This document shows, piece by piece, positions 1-10,664 of a stretch of DNA of 50,098 nt (its first letter is position 1; each line of letters begins with the position of its first letter). Source of the DNA: Phallusia fumigata (taxonomy: Eukaryota > Chordata > Ascidiacea > Phlebobranchia > Ascidiidae); NCBI GenBank assembly GCA_008931825.1, contig QXVZ01027399.1:1-50098 (forward strand), read 5' to 3'. The translations under genes were made by a program, and so were the position numbers. The notes below the pieces were generated by a model. That model made no database searches and was not told the origin of the DNA. It saw only the letters and a list, made by a program, of their open reading frames with translations.

Positions 1-646
1 CCAGCAGTCAACACCTTGGCAAATCAAATTAAACACAAGTCAACTACTAGTACTGGTTTAATTATGTTTAATTATTCTAAGTAACTGATGCCAAAATCGA
101 TGCACAAGGCTTTAATTAAAATAAATTAAGTTATTTTATCAGAAGTATGAAGCAGATAAGTCTGTATAAATTGACAAAACAATTCCTTTCAATGTTTATG
201 ACTGGCCCTTCCTACTGTGCACTGTGTGGGATTTTGACACATGCTAATTTCATGCCATAAGAATTTTTTATTTGGTCTTCTTTATGAATACTGTGTTTAC
301 AAAAAAATACACACATTTTATAACATTTGTCTTCCCCTGGAAATCAACATGAGACTCGTCAATTCTTCAGTTATACTCTATCCACCTCAATCTACATCAT
401 GATGGGTAATGTACTTTTGTTGATCAGCAAGTTCAGCAATATGTTTCCTTTGCCATCTGTCATACAAAACACTGTTGTTTTAACAACCTATATGGATGTT
501 TCCATTCCACAGCAGATATCATGGTTGTTCCAAAACATGCCATCATTGTGCAAGAATGCCAAATTCATTTTCTAAAAATGGTAAAAATTAGCAAAACATT
601 ATACATTGATTTGTTGTGAGTACATACCTATAAATTGAAGGGCTCT

Positions 647-1153
647 GTTCCATTTGTACTGCAAAACCCCTTTGCCATCAGATCAGACCAACTTTGATCT
701 GAATAGAGTGTTAACAGCCATGGCTTCAATGAAAAAGCATTGTCATCAACAATACGAAAGACTTGCTAATGGAAATAGGTGCTGGTAGAATACTTGAATC
801 TTCTTGCACCATTTAGCTATGAAGGAATTAATCCCATCATATTTAACCACACATCACCACTGTTTAAATCAAAATCGTGATAAATTGGTCGTTGTCTAAC
901 AAAAAGAACTTGCAGCCTTCATTTGTTTACATCACTCAGCCTTCCCATGCCGGCAGTCAAAAGAACAACTGCAGCTTTGAGTTGGACGCAGTCAAGCGAA
1001 ACGTCGCACCGTTTCGGATCCGGTGTATACCACTTTACGCAGCCACTTTCGGAACGTAAATTCGTTCCGTTTACGCACGTTAGATTACGGACCGTTTTTC
1101 GGATGCGATAACGTACGTTAACGCACTACGCATTCTGTGTACAGCCACCTTTA
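647..1153. repeat. Tandem duplication, copy 1 (about 508 bp)
   Basis: This copy matches the adjacent 1155-1661 over its whole length with only about six visible differences, including one single-base indel. It contains short frames in both copies that are not convincing genes. Its last 170 bases are richer in CG dinucleotides than the surroundings. The right border abuts a single N at 1154. Confidence 0.9.
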
Positions 1154-1154
1154 N

Positions 1155-1661
1155 GTTCCATTTGTACTGCAAAACCCCTTTGCCATCAGATCAGACCAAC
1201 TTTGATCTGGATAGAGTGTTAACAGCCATGGCTTCAATGAAAAAGCATTGTCATCAACAATACGAAAGACTTGCTAATGGAAATATGTGCTGGTAGAATA
1301 CTTGAATCTTCTTGCAACCATTTAGCTATGAAGGAATTAATCCCATCATATTTAACCACACATCACCACTGTTTAAATCAAAATCGTGATAAATTGGTCG
1401 TTGTCTAACAAAAAGAACTTGCAGCCTTCATTTGTTTACATCACTCAGCCTTTCCATGCCGGCAGTCAAAAGAACAACTGCAGCTTTGAGTTGGACGCAG
1501 TCAAGCGAAACGTCGCACCGTTTCGGATCCGGTGTATACCACTTTTCGCAGCCACTTTCGGAACGTAAATTCGTTCCGTTTACGCACGTTAGATTACGGA
1601 CCGTTTTTCGGATGCGATAACGTACGTTAACGCACTACGCATTCTGTGTACAGCCACCTTA
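1155..1661. repeat. Tandem duplication, copy 2 (about 508 bp)
   Basis: This is the second, head-to-tail copy of 647-1153, about 1 percent diverged. It starts immediately after the N at 1154. The low divergence equals what is expected between alleles in ascidians, so either a recent duplication or two haplotypes joined in the assembly could explain it. Confidence 0.9.
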
Positions 1662-2643
1662 AATCATTCGCTTCAAAATGGAGTTCGATCATAATATTCT
1701 AGCGCTCTAAGGGTGAAAATTTTTTAGTCCGTCCATCTGTGTATGTACTTTTGAACCTGTATGAGAGATTGTAACATTTAATCATTTTCCGCTTGTACGT
1801 GTGTGTCAAAGATTATCGCCTGTTGCTACGTGTTGTCCTTTCACGATATGCTGTTCTTGATATTGTTTTTTTTCGTTTGTGTTTTGTCGCCCACGTGGAC
1901 GACGGCTATATTATAGCACTACATATGTTTTCTGGTGATCAGACGAACACACGAACGTGATGAGTGTGCAACTTGCCCTCCAACCATTGGCGATTCTTAT
2001 ATGTCTTGCAATTTCCGTCTGTTGCTATAGAAATACAAGAGACGCCACGCAGCAGTCGACCAACAGCATAGACATGATTTAAAAACATCACAGAGTGTAG
2101 GAGATCTTGGTGATTTTGGCGGTCTGAGAATTATACCTAAAGAACGTGCAACCTTTAATCATGAAATCACCCGTTTTTACACGCACATTCTGTATGGGAT
2201 CATGTATTAAAGTAACAAAAGTTCACGCAGAACTTTGATGATCTTTGTAAACGTCATACCAGTTTGTCCAGGTTAATGTGAAAATTTATAGATTGGTTGC
2301 ATCAAGTCCAATACAAGCTTTTAACCTCATGTAAAAGAATACTTGATTTTAAAACACAATAAAACGACAAATTGCACAAAACACGAGGTTTATTTTTAAG
2401 GTTTAAAACAGAGCAAAGACTGTAGTTGTAAAAAAGCGGTACTGAATATATATTTATTTACAGTCATAGAGAAGTGTTAGAGAAAACATTTGACATATAA
2501 TTTAGTGAGCCTTCTGCAGACCGTTAAGCAAAAAGCTGCTGACAAAATGAGTAATCATTCTGTATAGCATCATTATTTTATGACCTCCAAACTATTGCAA
2601 CTTATGGCATGGAAGGGTATAAAACCAAATAACAATAAAAACT

Positions 2644-2649
2644 TTTATT
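2644..2649 (-). terminator. Poly(A) signal AATAAA overlapping the FAM241B stop
   Basis: On the minus strand the stop TAA at 2650-2648 runs directly into AATAAA (2649-2644). The 3' UTR would therefore be only a few tens of bases. The motif is seen directly; its use is inferred. Confidence 0.5.
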
Positions 2650-3526
2650 ATCTGCCGAGTCTCCTTCCACTTCCAGCACCAACAGGCCTTGCTGGCCCTC
2701 GTGGCCGCCGTGGGCCCGCTGTATTCCTTTGGCTCATTTTTACAACAAAATATAGAAATCCAAGCAGCAACAGTCCTTGCAGACCGAAAAACAACAAAAC
2801 CACTAAAAACATGACTGTCATTAAGGGTTCGACAACGTGGGTGCCCACATTCCACCGGGGAATTCCCAATTCTAACAGTTTTTGGTTCCAAGTGTCAAAG
2901 ATTGTTGCTCCATTTTCTCCGTTGTTGAAAATACCGCTTTGAGCATGGTATTGCGGGTCATCATTTTCTGCATGATTTATACTGCCCTGAAACCAGGAAG
3001 AAATTTGTAACAAACAAAGAAAAAACATATTTTTGGTAGTTGTTTGTTCGTTTGATTTTTATCCTTGGGTGGCGGAGCAACGCCTGAATGCGTTATGCTC
3101 ATTAAGAGTCCGCCGTCGAGCTACCTGCCTCATTACAGTTCCGTTGGATCATTTTTTATTTGATTTTTTCGATTTTTGAAAGTTGGTGACTGCAATTTGG
3201 GTAAACCCGTAGGGTTCCTCCGGGTTGGAGCAATGTCGCCTAAGTTTCTTGCTCAGGGAAACACAAGCGACCGAGAAAGGATTAGAACCCATAACCATGT
3301 GTGCACAAGGCAGTCGCGCTAACCACTCGGCCACCTTGGCGATATGGTTAAAACTTTTATCCATTAGTTTTTTGGGGGTTTTTATTTGCATACATATTTA
3401 AAAACAAGTCCTTCAAAACAAAACTTATTACTTTCTTACATATCGGTTTCTCGCTCCAGAACCAGTTTGTTGCACTCTCGGATCATCATCTTGTACAATA
3501 TCACCATTTGCTAATATCCTAACCAT
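2648..3526 (-). CDS. FAM241B: FAM241B homologue (C10orf35-like), small single-pass membrane protein
   Basis: Two exons, 3526-3440 and 2986-2648, give about 141 residues; the human protein has 121. The start MVRILANGDIVQDDDPRV is almost identical to human FAM241B. Exon 2 carries the family block LGIPRWNVGTHVVEP (about 69-83) and a hydrophobic segment at about 83-113 ending in SQR. The tail after 117 is an extra stretch rich in Arg, Pro and Gly. The donor is TAT|GTAAGA and the acceptor TTTCAG|GGC, both in phase 0. The 453-bp intron contains a tRNA-derived SINE. The human protein is poorly characterised and has been linked to lysosome homeostasis. It lies 163 bases behind PRIMPOL on the same strand and has its own acceptor nine bases before the ATG, which suggests an operon. 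The family call is firm; the function is not known here. Confidence 0.9.
3038..3343 (-). mobile_element. tRNA-derived SINE, copy 1, in the FAM241B intron
   Basis: Read on the minus strand, the head has an A-box-like TGGCCGAGTGGTTAGCGCGA and a B-box-like GGGTTCTAATCC about 45 bases later, as in type II (Ser/Leu-like) tRNAs. A body of about 130 bases with GCAAGAAACTTAGGC follows, then a 3' block that recurs at 44560-44668, and an A-rich tail. It lies inside the FAM241B intron in the gene's orientation. No clear target-site duplication was found. Confidence 0.75.
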
Positions 3527-3535
3527 GGCTATCCA

Positions 3536-3560
3536 CTGCAAAAAATATAAAATTTGTAAA
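3536..3560 (-). promoter_or_regulatory. Candidate trans-splice acceptor of FAM241B
   Basis: On the minus strand a T-rich tract ends in TTTTTTGCAG, followed by the nine-base leader TGGATAGCC and the ATG. No upstream exon is needed for the protein, and PRIMPOL ends only 154 bases upstream. This is the layout of a downstream operon gene receiving a spliced leader. A cis acceptor for a non-coding exon is the alternative. Confidence 0.5.
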
Positions 3561-3657
3561 AAAATGTATAAAAACACACGAGAAAGTAAGGGAACACTAT
3601 TCATTGCTTTAAAAAATCTTAGCAGAAAATGCATGCTAATATTTGTATGTAGACCAT

Positions 3658-3663
3658 TTTAAT
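3658..3663 (-). terminator. Possible PRIMPOL poly(A) signal ATTAAA
   Basis: ATTAAA on the minus strand, 27 bases past the PRIMPOL stop and about 120 bases before the FAM241B leader. It would fit cleavage between two operon genes. Motif only. Confidence 0.3.
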
Positions 3664-3689
3664 TGAATTACTTGATAAAAACTTTACGT

Positions 3690-5369
3690 TTACACATTAA
3701 AAAACTCTTCAATAAAAGTTTCATCTTGAAAAGCTTCAATTTCAGCAGCAGCTTTACACAGTTCATCATCTGATGAAATTTCGGACTGCTGTTTAACCTT
3801 CTTACTTGCTTCTGTTGATTCTGCAAACTTAATCAACTCATCATCAGAAACATATTCTTTAAAATCTACTGGTGTCTCATCACATTTAGCATTTTGCACC
3901 AATTCAGAACCTGAAGGGGTATCACACTGATTTAGTTTATCCACACCAGAGTTTTGACTAGAACTTTTGATCATTTGCATTATGTTCAATGGAAATGAAA
4001 CTGCATCAGATTTGTAGTCAGCATTTCGACAAACTGGATCATAGCATTTCTGATAGCAGATTAAAGTTGTAAGTTCAGCAACGTACATGATCCTGTTGCT
4101 TTTATGTTCACGGCCAACGTTGAAACAATATCTCGACTTATCAATATCATACAAAATGACGTTGCTGGATGGAAAATGTGTCCATTTTTTTACATAGCCA
4201 TTTGGATTTTTGCTTTGAACAAGACTAGTTACAAATTTCGCCAGTTCACCAAAAGGGATATTATTATTGTCTTCTGTAGTGCCCGAAAAACACATTGTGT
4301 TACTGTTACGAGATTTTTGGGCTGAACTGTTTGGTCCTTTAATAGAGAGTAATTTTTCTACACCTGAATTTGGTAAGGTAAGAAAATTAACCCTTTTGTC
4401 TGATGTTATGTTGGTGATAAGTGATGCAAGAAAAACAAGTTGTGCTTTTGAATTTTCAGATAGTTGCGATGGGGCAGAAAGGCATCGCTTCTTTTGAGGT
4501 AGTTCATTGCCTGAATTATGAAAAATACAACATGCAGTTCCCCCTTTGCATGGAAATGTGCAATCATCAGCAAGCTTCAGTTCAACATTTTTACCCACTT
4601 TGCTGGACATAAACATGCGGAAGTTGCGATTTTTTGAATAGACAGCTTCATCAACAAACAATTCCTCACTGCCATCAGATTTTTTTACCCATACCTGATG
4701 AAGTTTTGATGAGTTTGGTAGGTCACATATCCAGCTTTTGTCTTCTTCATTTGACAAAAACTGCCTTAAATCATTACAAATCTTCTGAACAAAATAACCA
4801 CATTCAAGATTGTTCTGGAACACTGCATTGGGTAAATGAAAAATCAAATGCTGACTGAACTTAACTGAAGTAGTTGAATCTAACTTCAAGACATTTTCAG
4901 AACTTATTTTGATTTTGAAAACCTTCTCAATGCAACAACAAACATATTCGATCCATAATTTCACCATAGCATTGCCATCTTTAATATGATTGACAGTTTT
5001 GTCGAATTCCAAATCAAAGTACAAATGACATGGAGACCCATTCTGTATTACTTCGTAAAAATGCCTTTCTCCTTTGGGTAGTGACTTATAATAGAACCAA
5101 AATTCATCAGTGCTTGCAACACCAAATCGTCTGGTTCCACGTTTATTGTTATTTTGCTCTTTGTTTTCAACTGCAAATACCAAAGTTTTCTCAGAAAGTG
5201 ACTGTGAGTAAAATATCGCCTCACTTTGCCTGTAAAACAATGTCCACACTGGAGCAGGGGCGCTAATTTCGTGAAGTCTTGGCTTGTAACTGGGTCGGAG
5301 TGGGTTATTTTGAAACTTTTTGCACTTCTTTTCTAATCGAAGTTGCCGTACGTTTATACGGCTTGCCAT
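3690..5369 (-). CDS. PRIMPOL: PrimPol, primase-polymerase of the archaeo-eukaryotic primase family
   Basis: One uninterrupted frame of 559 residues; human PrimPol has 560. The first ATG of the frame is at 5369 (MASRINVRQL); the frame is open a little further upstream without another ATG. PrimPol reprimes DNA synthesis beyond lesions in nucleus and mitochondria. Visible motifs are FWFYYKS near residue 90, the metal-binding LYFDLEF with D119 and E121, and LFVDEAVY with the third acidic residue D240, followed by NRNFR. The zinc knuckle is C415, H422, C442, C447, with the same spacing (7, 20, 5) as human C419, H426, C446, C451. The tail has two acidic patches, SDDELIKFAES and SSDDELCKAAAEIEAF, like the two RPA-binding motifs. 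The human gene has many introns, so the intronless state is notable. It probably shares a transcript with FAM241B. The identification is very secure. Confidence 0.97.
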   Translation of the reverse strand: MASRINVRQLRLEKKCKKFQNNPLRPSYKPRLHEISAPAPVWTLFYRQSEAIFYSQSLSEKTLVFAVENKEQNNNKRGTRRFGVASTDEFWFYYKSLPKGERHFYEVIQNGSPCHLYFDLEFDKTVNHIKDGNAMVKLWIEYVCCCIEKVFKIKISSENVLKLDSTTSVKFSQHLIFHLPNAVFQNNLECGYFVQKICNDLRQFLSNEEDKSWICDLPNSSKLHQVWVKKSDGSEELFVDEAVYSKNRNFRMFMSSKVGKNVELKLADDCTFPCKGGTACCIFHNSGNELPQKKRCLSAPSQLSENSKAQLVFLASLITNITSDKRVNFLTLPNSGVEKLLSIKGPNSSAQKSRNSNTMCFSGTTEDNNNIPFGELAKFVTSLVQSKNPNGYVKKWTHFPSSNVILYDIDKSRYCFNVGREHKSNRIMYVAELTTLICYQKCYDPVCRNADYKSDAVSFPLNIMQMIKSSSQNSGVDKLNQCDTPSGSELVQNAKCDETPVDFKEYVSDDELIKFAESTEASKKVKQQSEISSDDELCKAAAEIEAFQDETFIEEFFNV

Positions 5370-5420
5370 ATTGAATGCTTTCTGCCTTAACGTGTCTGCC
5401 AATGTTAAACAAAATCAAAA
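5370..5420 (-). promoter_or_regulatory. Candidate splice acceptor upstream of PRIMPOL
   Basis: A long T-rich tract on the minus strand ends in AACATTGGCAG, with the cut at about 5395/5396, leaving a 26-base leader before the ATG at 5369. It could accept a spliced leader or a non-coding 5' exon. It also supports taking 5369 as the start rather than an upstream non-ATG codon. Confidence 0.4.
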
Positions 5421-8400
5421 CAAAAAAAACTATTTCAACCACCAAAGGCAAAAACAGCGTGTCATGTTTTTGTTTGTGATGAGTTAGCACCAGCTGACGT
5501 TGCGCCATGTGACAACTGGAGCGTAACGTTGATTCAGTAACATCAAAACATTGCAATTTGCAACCAACTGGAATAAGTGCAATTTCTGTGAAAAAAAACA
5601 TTGACATGCCTGAAATACTTTTCGGTTGTGAAGAACTGCAAACCAATTCTAGAGAGACCCATAGTGGAGAGGTTAGCCAGTCTAGGGCATTTTGACCTGA
5701 GTTCTTTGAGCAAACAGCGTCAAAACCGGGGGAGCAAACAAAAAAGTGCCAACTTTCAACCCAAATATCTCGCCAACCAAACACCGCAAGACAACAAAAT
5801 TTGCACACAACACTTTCCAACGAACTTACAAGCGATTGACGCCATCTGTTTGAAAAAATATTAAAACACCGAATATTGGGGGGGGGGGGAATATGACTGC
5901 TCAATGCACCTGACACGTTGAAATGGCCCACCAGCCACTGCCACACGAACTCAGGTGGCATTTTGATAATTTTGGATCGAAGATATCCCATTCACAAAAT
6001 AATCCCAGTTCCGCACATTTGCAAGAATGTGAGACATATCCAATTGTCTCATCCAATTGCAAATAAAATCAACTGCAAAAAATACACAAAACGATGGCAT
6101 ACTGCCCCGTGCAGTGCCTATATGGATGTGATTGAAGGTGTATCTCGACAGAGGCTGTGGAAGAGAAGGCGTACATAGGTTAAGATCCAAGCGGTTCTAC
6201 CTTAGCAACGTATTCTATCCATCATTCGCATCTACGAGACTCAGTCGGGCGGGGGTTGGCTCTCGACCGAGCGCGAAGCATCGGGAGAGCGTATGTGGAC
6301 GTGCCGTCAGCGCGCTTTAGTTGATTCACCTATCGAAGCAGATCGGCCAAGCAGCGATCGAATACTGGACAGAATGAACCATCTCTCACATCCGATATCG
6401 CTGTGATATTTGTGCCATTTTGAATGCGACAGGGTCTACCAACTTTTCGTTTGTGGTGAACGATCCTTGCACGTAACGTATACTGCAGTTTTGTTGACGC
6501 GACCATATTGCTTGAGCGCAAAGACAAATACGCAGCACACTCGCTTCAGATCTGTCGTGATTTATTGTGCAATAAATCATATTTTTCTTAAGTAACTTAC
6601 AAGTTACGTATGATTAAACTTCAACAAGTGCGAATTTAATGAAAGTTGTGTTTAAAATTAATATATGTCGTTTTTAAGATATGTCTTGTGTGATCATTAA
6701 ATGTGCACTTGTTGAAGTCATATCAGAAAGCTCGTGTACGATGGCATCATGATAGTGATTATGTTTGCATTGAAGTAAGCAGTGGTTCCCAAAATGTTTT
6801 TAGTGGAACGCATTTGTTCACTGAACTTTTGGGTAACCGTCTTCCGTTCTAACAGAACGCATCATTAGAAATGATTTATTTTTCGAAAACAATCAAACTG
6901 AATAAACTCCATGAGGATTTGCTAGGTTGAACTTTCATTCAAGAATCGTTTTATCTTTTGACAATGCAAGTATTATGTGACGAAACAAAAGCCTCCGAAA
7001 TTGATCAACTACGTTGTGTGTAGATTTTGACATTATGAGATTGTAACTGTGTTTGAAGCAAACAGACAGAACTGTTATTCCGTAATCAGAGTGTTTGATT
7101 TTATTGAGGAATCATAAGTTGCTCTTTCGCTGCTGTAGACATCTAGCATGAATTGGATGGCTTCCTTTTTGCCCAAGTTGTTGAGATTAGAGGCGACACA
7201 ATGTAGGAATGTTTTTCGCCTCTTACATAATTTTTGTTATTTTCGCGGAAAAAACGTGTTGTCGAGATAATTGCTTTGATTTCAACCAGCAAAGGGTTTG
7301 ATTTATTTATTTGTGTTTTGTCCATTAACCAGATTCTCAATTTTGTTTTTTTTTTGTCTCCAGAAGTTCTACTTTTCATTGTAGCTAATGTTGGCAAATG
7401 CAACTTTTGTCCTTCAGTTCAGATATGAAAAGTAGAAGCGAATACGAATATGCATTATTGTTCATGATAATGCATGTCTGAGAAAGTTAGTTGATCATTG
7501 ATTTTAAAATTATAAACGTGACCTAATACTGCAGGTAGTAGGGGGTAAATTATTCATGCTCAATAAAAATCATAATCCATCGCCCACACAGCACGTGACT
7601 AAGCGACTTTCCGCTATTGGCGCGGATTAAAACACTTCGAAATCTGGGTCAGCGCTGCGTGTGATGCTGACTTCATAAACGCCGAAACCAAGTTTTAATC
7701 AGATTTTCAGCAACCGTTTCGGGCCCTCATGTTAACCTAATGAGGCCAAGCGCATTTGCAGTTTATTGGGCGCGACGCAGATTAATATGCACGTGGGAAT
7801 GTTGGAAGGTTTTGTTGGGCTGTGGGTTGGTTGCTTCAAAGATTAAAATTTCCAGATTTTAACGCAGCTCAGGCTTTTTGCAACTGAGTGTATTGGATGT
7901 GTTTTTTGTCCAACAATGTACCCCAAGTGCAAAACTAGTTAAATGCAATCAATATTATGCGTTAATTTTTACCGATACTGTAAATTACATATTTTTGGAC
8001 TTACCGTCTGTCTAAAGTTTTGGGATAAATTGATCATACTGTGAGCAGCCTAAACCACTACCTAAACCACTAGATGTCGTTGTGGAGTAATGTGTTGCAG
8101 AAAAGTACAAAATGGACATTAGTATTGCCCATGACTCAGATTTGCTTGTGTCGAACATTGAATACAAACTTGCATCGACACACATTCGAATATCTGTCAA
8201 CCACACAATGTTACAAAGTGCAGCAGTGGTGTATAATTGTCCAATTTACCTGTTTGCACCTCGAGAATCAAGATCACCATGCGGTAATCGAATTCCCACA
8301 CCGGTAGGTAATCAACGTGGTAATTGACTGCAGGAAGCCTGCTAGCAAGCGCGGCATGTGCTCAGGACCTTGTTTGCAGTTTCGAGCCATTTTTACGCCC

Positions 8401-8923
8401 GCGATTACTGCGGATTTAACACCTTCTGCTTTGGTAACAGTAGTTGTACGCATATATAGGTGTGGCAAAACGTTTCTTTAAGTCAGTTTAAATGGTTTGT
8501 TTAGAAATTCAGTTGTCACAATGTATTAAATTTGACAACAATGTTGGAAAATAGTTGTGAATGAGCTCCATTGGTGTGCTTGTTGGGTTGTGCAGTTTTC
8601 TGAAGTGTTTCATGTTTTTATATATGTTTTGCATACCTGGTGATGGGAGTGGCACTCTGAAAGACATCTGCATGCTTGTTTTTAAACATGTGGATGATAG
8701 TTTATTATTACAACTGTAAACATAATTAAACGTAGTACTTGAAAACTTAAACGCAGTATGGCTGTGATGGGCACGCAGAAAAATGTGTGTCAATTTTAAA
8801 GACATTTTATTGTGGTTCAAACAGCTTTGTTTGTGATGCAATAATATTATCAAGTAAGTTTTGGCCTCAAGTTTGCTAGTTTGCTTGTTGCACATACAAA
8901 TTATGCACGCCTAACGTTAATTT

Positions 8924-8956
8924 TGAAACATTGAAACATTGAAACATTGAAACATT
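8924..8956. repeat. Short (TGAAACAT)n microsatellite
   Basis: About four units of the 8-mer TGAAACAT in a row. No function is apparent. Confidence 0.85.
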
Positions 8957-9377
8957 AAAACGTAGTAAAAGTAGGTCAAAAAGCTTGCTGTGAACTACCT
9001 TACACCTAATGCGCAATTGGTGCGGGCGTCGAAAATCCACAGTTTTGCCACAGTTTTCACACATTGCGAAGCTCTTTCGAGAGCCAGCTTGAAGCGTGCA
9101 ATGTACATTGGCAAACATGCTGTTTGATATAATTACCAGCGATAACTCTAAACTTTAATTCTCAGTAGCTTTTTGTGTGAATGCAGATTGAACCCTCGTG
9201 CCCTTATCCCCTGTTGCGAGAGGTATTTGGCTCCAAAGGCTACAAAGAACGGCATAAATCTTGTTTGACTAACACAATTTGCGCTTGGAGACTGCTCATT
9301 GACTGGGGCCAGTCTCACAGCATCTTGTGTATGGCCTGGCGCTTTTGGGAGCAATTAAGAATGCCCCTGCTGTGAAA

Positions 9378-9656
9378 GTACAGTGTGTTGCCGCCACTCT
9401 GGACGTTGCGGAAAGCGAACGACTCGAAAATAATCCAGCGCCGCAGTTTTTCGCGCGCCGCGTTTGTTACGCCATATATTGCGATAGTTGTTGTGTGCTT
9501 GGAGTGTGAGCATTGGGAGTTAGAGCTTGTTAAGTAATACGTTTGAGATACGTTGTGAGATGGTGGTTTCAAGGCACTACCATAAGATGATTTTTGGGAA
9601 TTGTGTAGCAAAAATCATCCAGCATTTCATCAGGTTAGTGAATTTGATGCATCAAT
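9378..9656. repeat. Diverged tandem duplication, copy 1
   Basis: The block starts GTACAGTGTGTTGCCGCCAC and recurs 279 bases later. Shared words include CACTCTGGACGTTG, AAGTAATACGTTTGAGATACG and a final CAGCAT..GGTTAG. I estimate a quarter of positions differ. It is not coding in either copy. Confidence 0.75.
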
Positions 9657-9891
9657 GTACAGTGTGTCGCCCCCACTCTGGACGTTGTGGAAAGCATAAG
9701 ACTCGAAAATCAGCTGGCGCCGCAATTTTTCAAGCCATGTTTGTTGCGAGAGTTGTTGCGTGCTTCGTGTAGTGTGAGCATCGGGTGTTAGCGCTAGATA
9801 AGTAATACGTTTGAGATACGTCGTACATGTTGTGTTAGGTAATTTCCTTGAATTATGTTTCAAAATTCATTCAGCATATAATAGCGGTTAG
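9657..9891. repeat. Diverged tandem duplication, copy 2
   Basis: Second copy of 9378-9656 in the same orientation, somewhat shorter because of internal deletions. Confidence 0.75.
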
Positions 9892-10664
9892 CTGTTAAGA
9901 TTCACACAGGCATTCATGGTAAGGTTTTTAACATCTATAGGTGCCCATAACAATAAATGGGATTTTTTAATGCATACGGTGGGACAAAAGCAGCAGTTGT
10001 CTGCAGTAATCTGATTAGTTGTACTTTTTTAAAGTCGTATAACCCTTCTAGGTGCTTGGGTGATCAACTAATCGCTGACAAAACAACCGGGGAGTCGCTA
10101 GTTGCGCAATAATCACCAAGGCACAAAGGTCTCTACTGCCGAATTATCTCTTTCTTTTTTCCCTTTCGGCGCCGATGTGTTTTTCTCGACGAGTTACTCG
10201 ATTTCGCTAGCAGTCGAGATCCATTCGACGCTTGGGGGCGGCTGATGGCGATAAGAGACAGCGAGTCAGACGTTTCTAGATATTGCGGCTTGATACTTCT
10301 CGTGGAACGCTTCTTAAATAAATTCCCCCCGGAGCAGTTGCTTAGATCCAGATCTTAGGCAGGTTTCATGTTGGATAACGGTAATGGATAACTTATGTAA
10401 GTCATGTTTTGTGTATCATTTGCCGTAACGATAGGTCAAATGCAGATTATGGAGCTAATTTGGAGCGAACGTGTCTGTGTTTTTTTTCACCCCGTTACCG
10501 ATTTTTTTCCTGTTTCAACAGGTTTTAGGGTACTCGACTAAAGTTTTTGTCTTTCCTACCGCGCTGGTGTAACTGAACACGCAGTTCATTAATCAAGTTT
10601 CATTTGTTGAATGGTTCTGATTGGAGACGACTAAAAAGGGACAAACACAAACCGTGCAGACAAG

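Larger units (their letters stand above)
1..2640. other. Gene-free left flank
   Basis: No coding region is recognised here. The stretch is AT-rich and its short open frames have no domain-like composition. It holds the 508-bp tandem duplication described separately and, on its right, the presumed downstream flank of the minus-strand gene FAM241B. The stretch 1662-2560 has no repeat or motif that I could interpret. Confidence 0.6.
5396..10664. other. Intergenic region between PRIMPOL and the connexin
   Basis: The two genes diverge, so both promoters should lie here. A minus-strand frame of about 228 residues (5305-5991) overlaps the PRIMPOL start and resembles no family I know. There is a G12 run at 5878-5889 and a GC-rich patch around 6240-6320. 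A sequence CAGTGGTTCCCAAAA at 6780 resembles a hAT end, but no partner end was found. Two imperfect repeats near 9378-9891 and a small microsatellite at 8924 are listed separately. The last 500 bases before the connexin start hold TTATCT and GATAAG motifs but no recognisable gene. Confidence 0.5.

Noticed and set aside
877-1620. Paired frames of 60-62 residues in both duplication copies
   Set aside because: Conserved only because the DNA is nearly identical; overlapping frames, no domain features.
2580-2942. 120-residue plus-strand frame
   Set aside because: Antisense shadow of FAM241B exon 2.
3290-3343. tRNA-like A and B boxes on the minus strand
   Set aside because: They form the head of a SINE with a long non-tRNA body; no full cloverleaf is seen.
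4104-5266. Several plus-strand frames opposite PRIMPOL
   Set aside because: Antisense shadows of the PRIMPOL coding sequence.
5305-5991. 228-residue minus-strand frame
   Set aside because: It overlaps the PRIMPOL start in another frame, includes runs coded by homopolymers (PPPP from the G12 run) and matches no family.
6780-6860. hAT end CAGTGGTTCCCAAAA
   Set aside because: No second end or target duplication was found, so no element is claimed.
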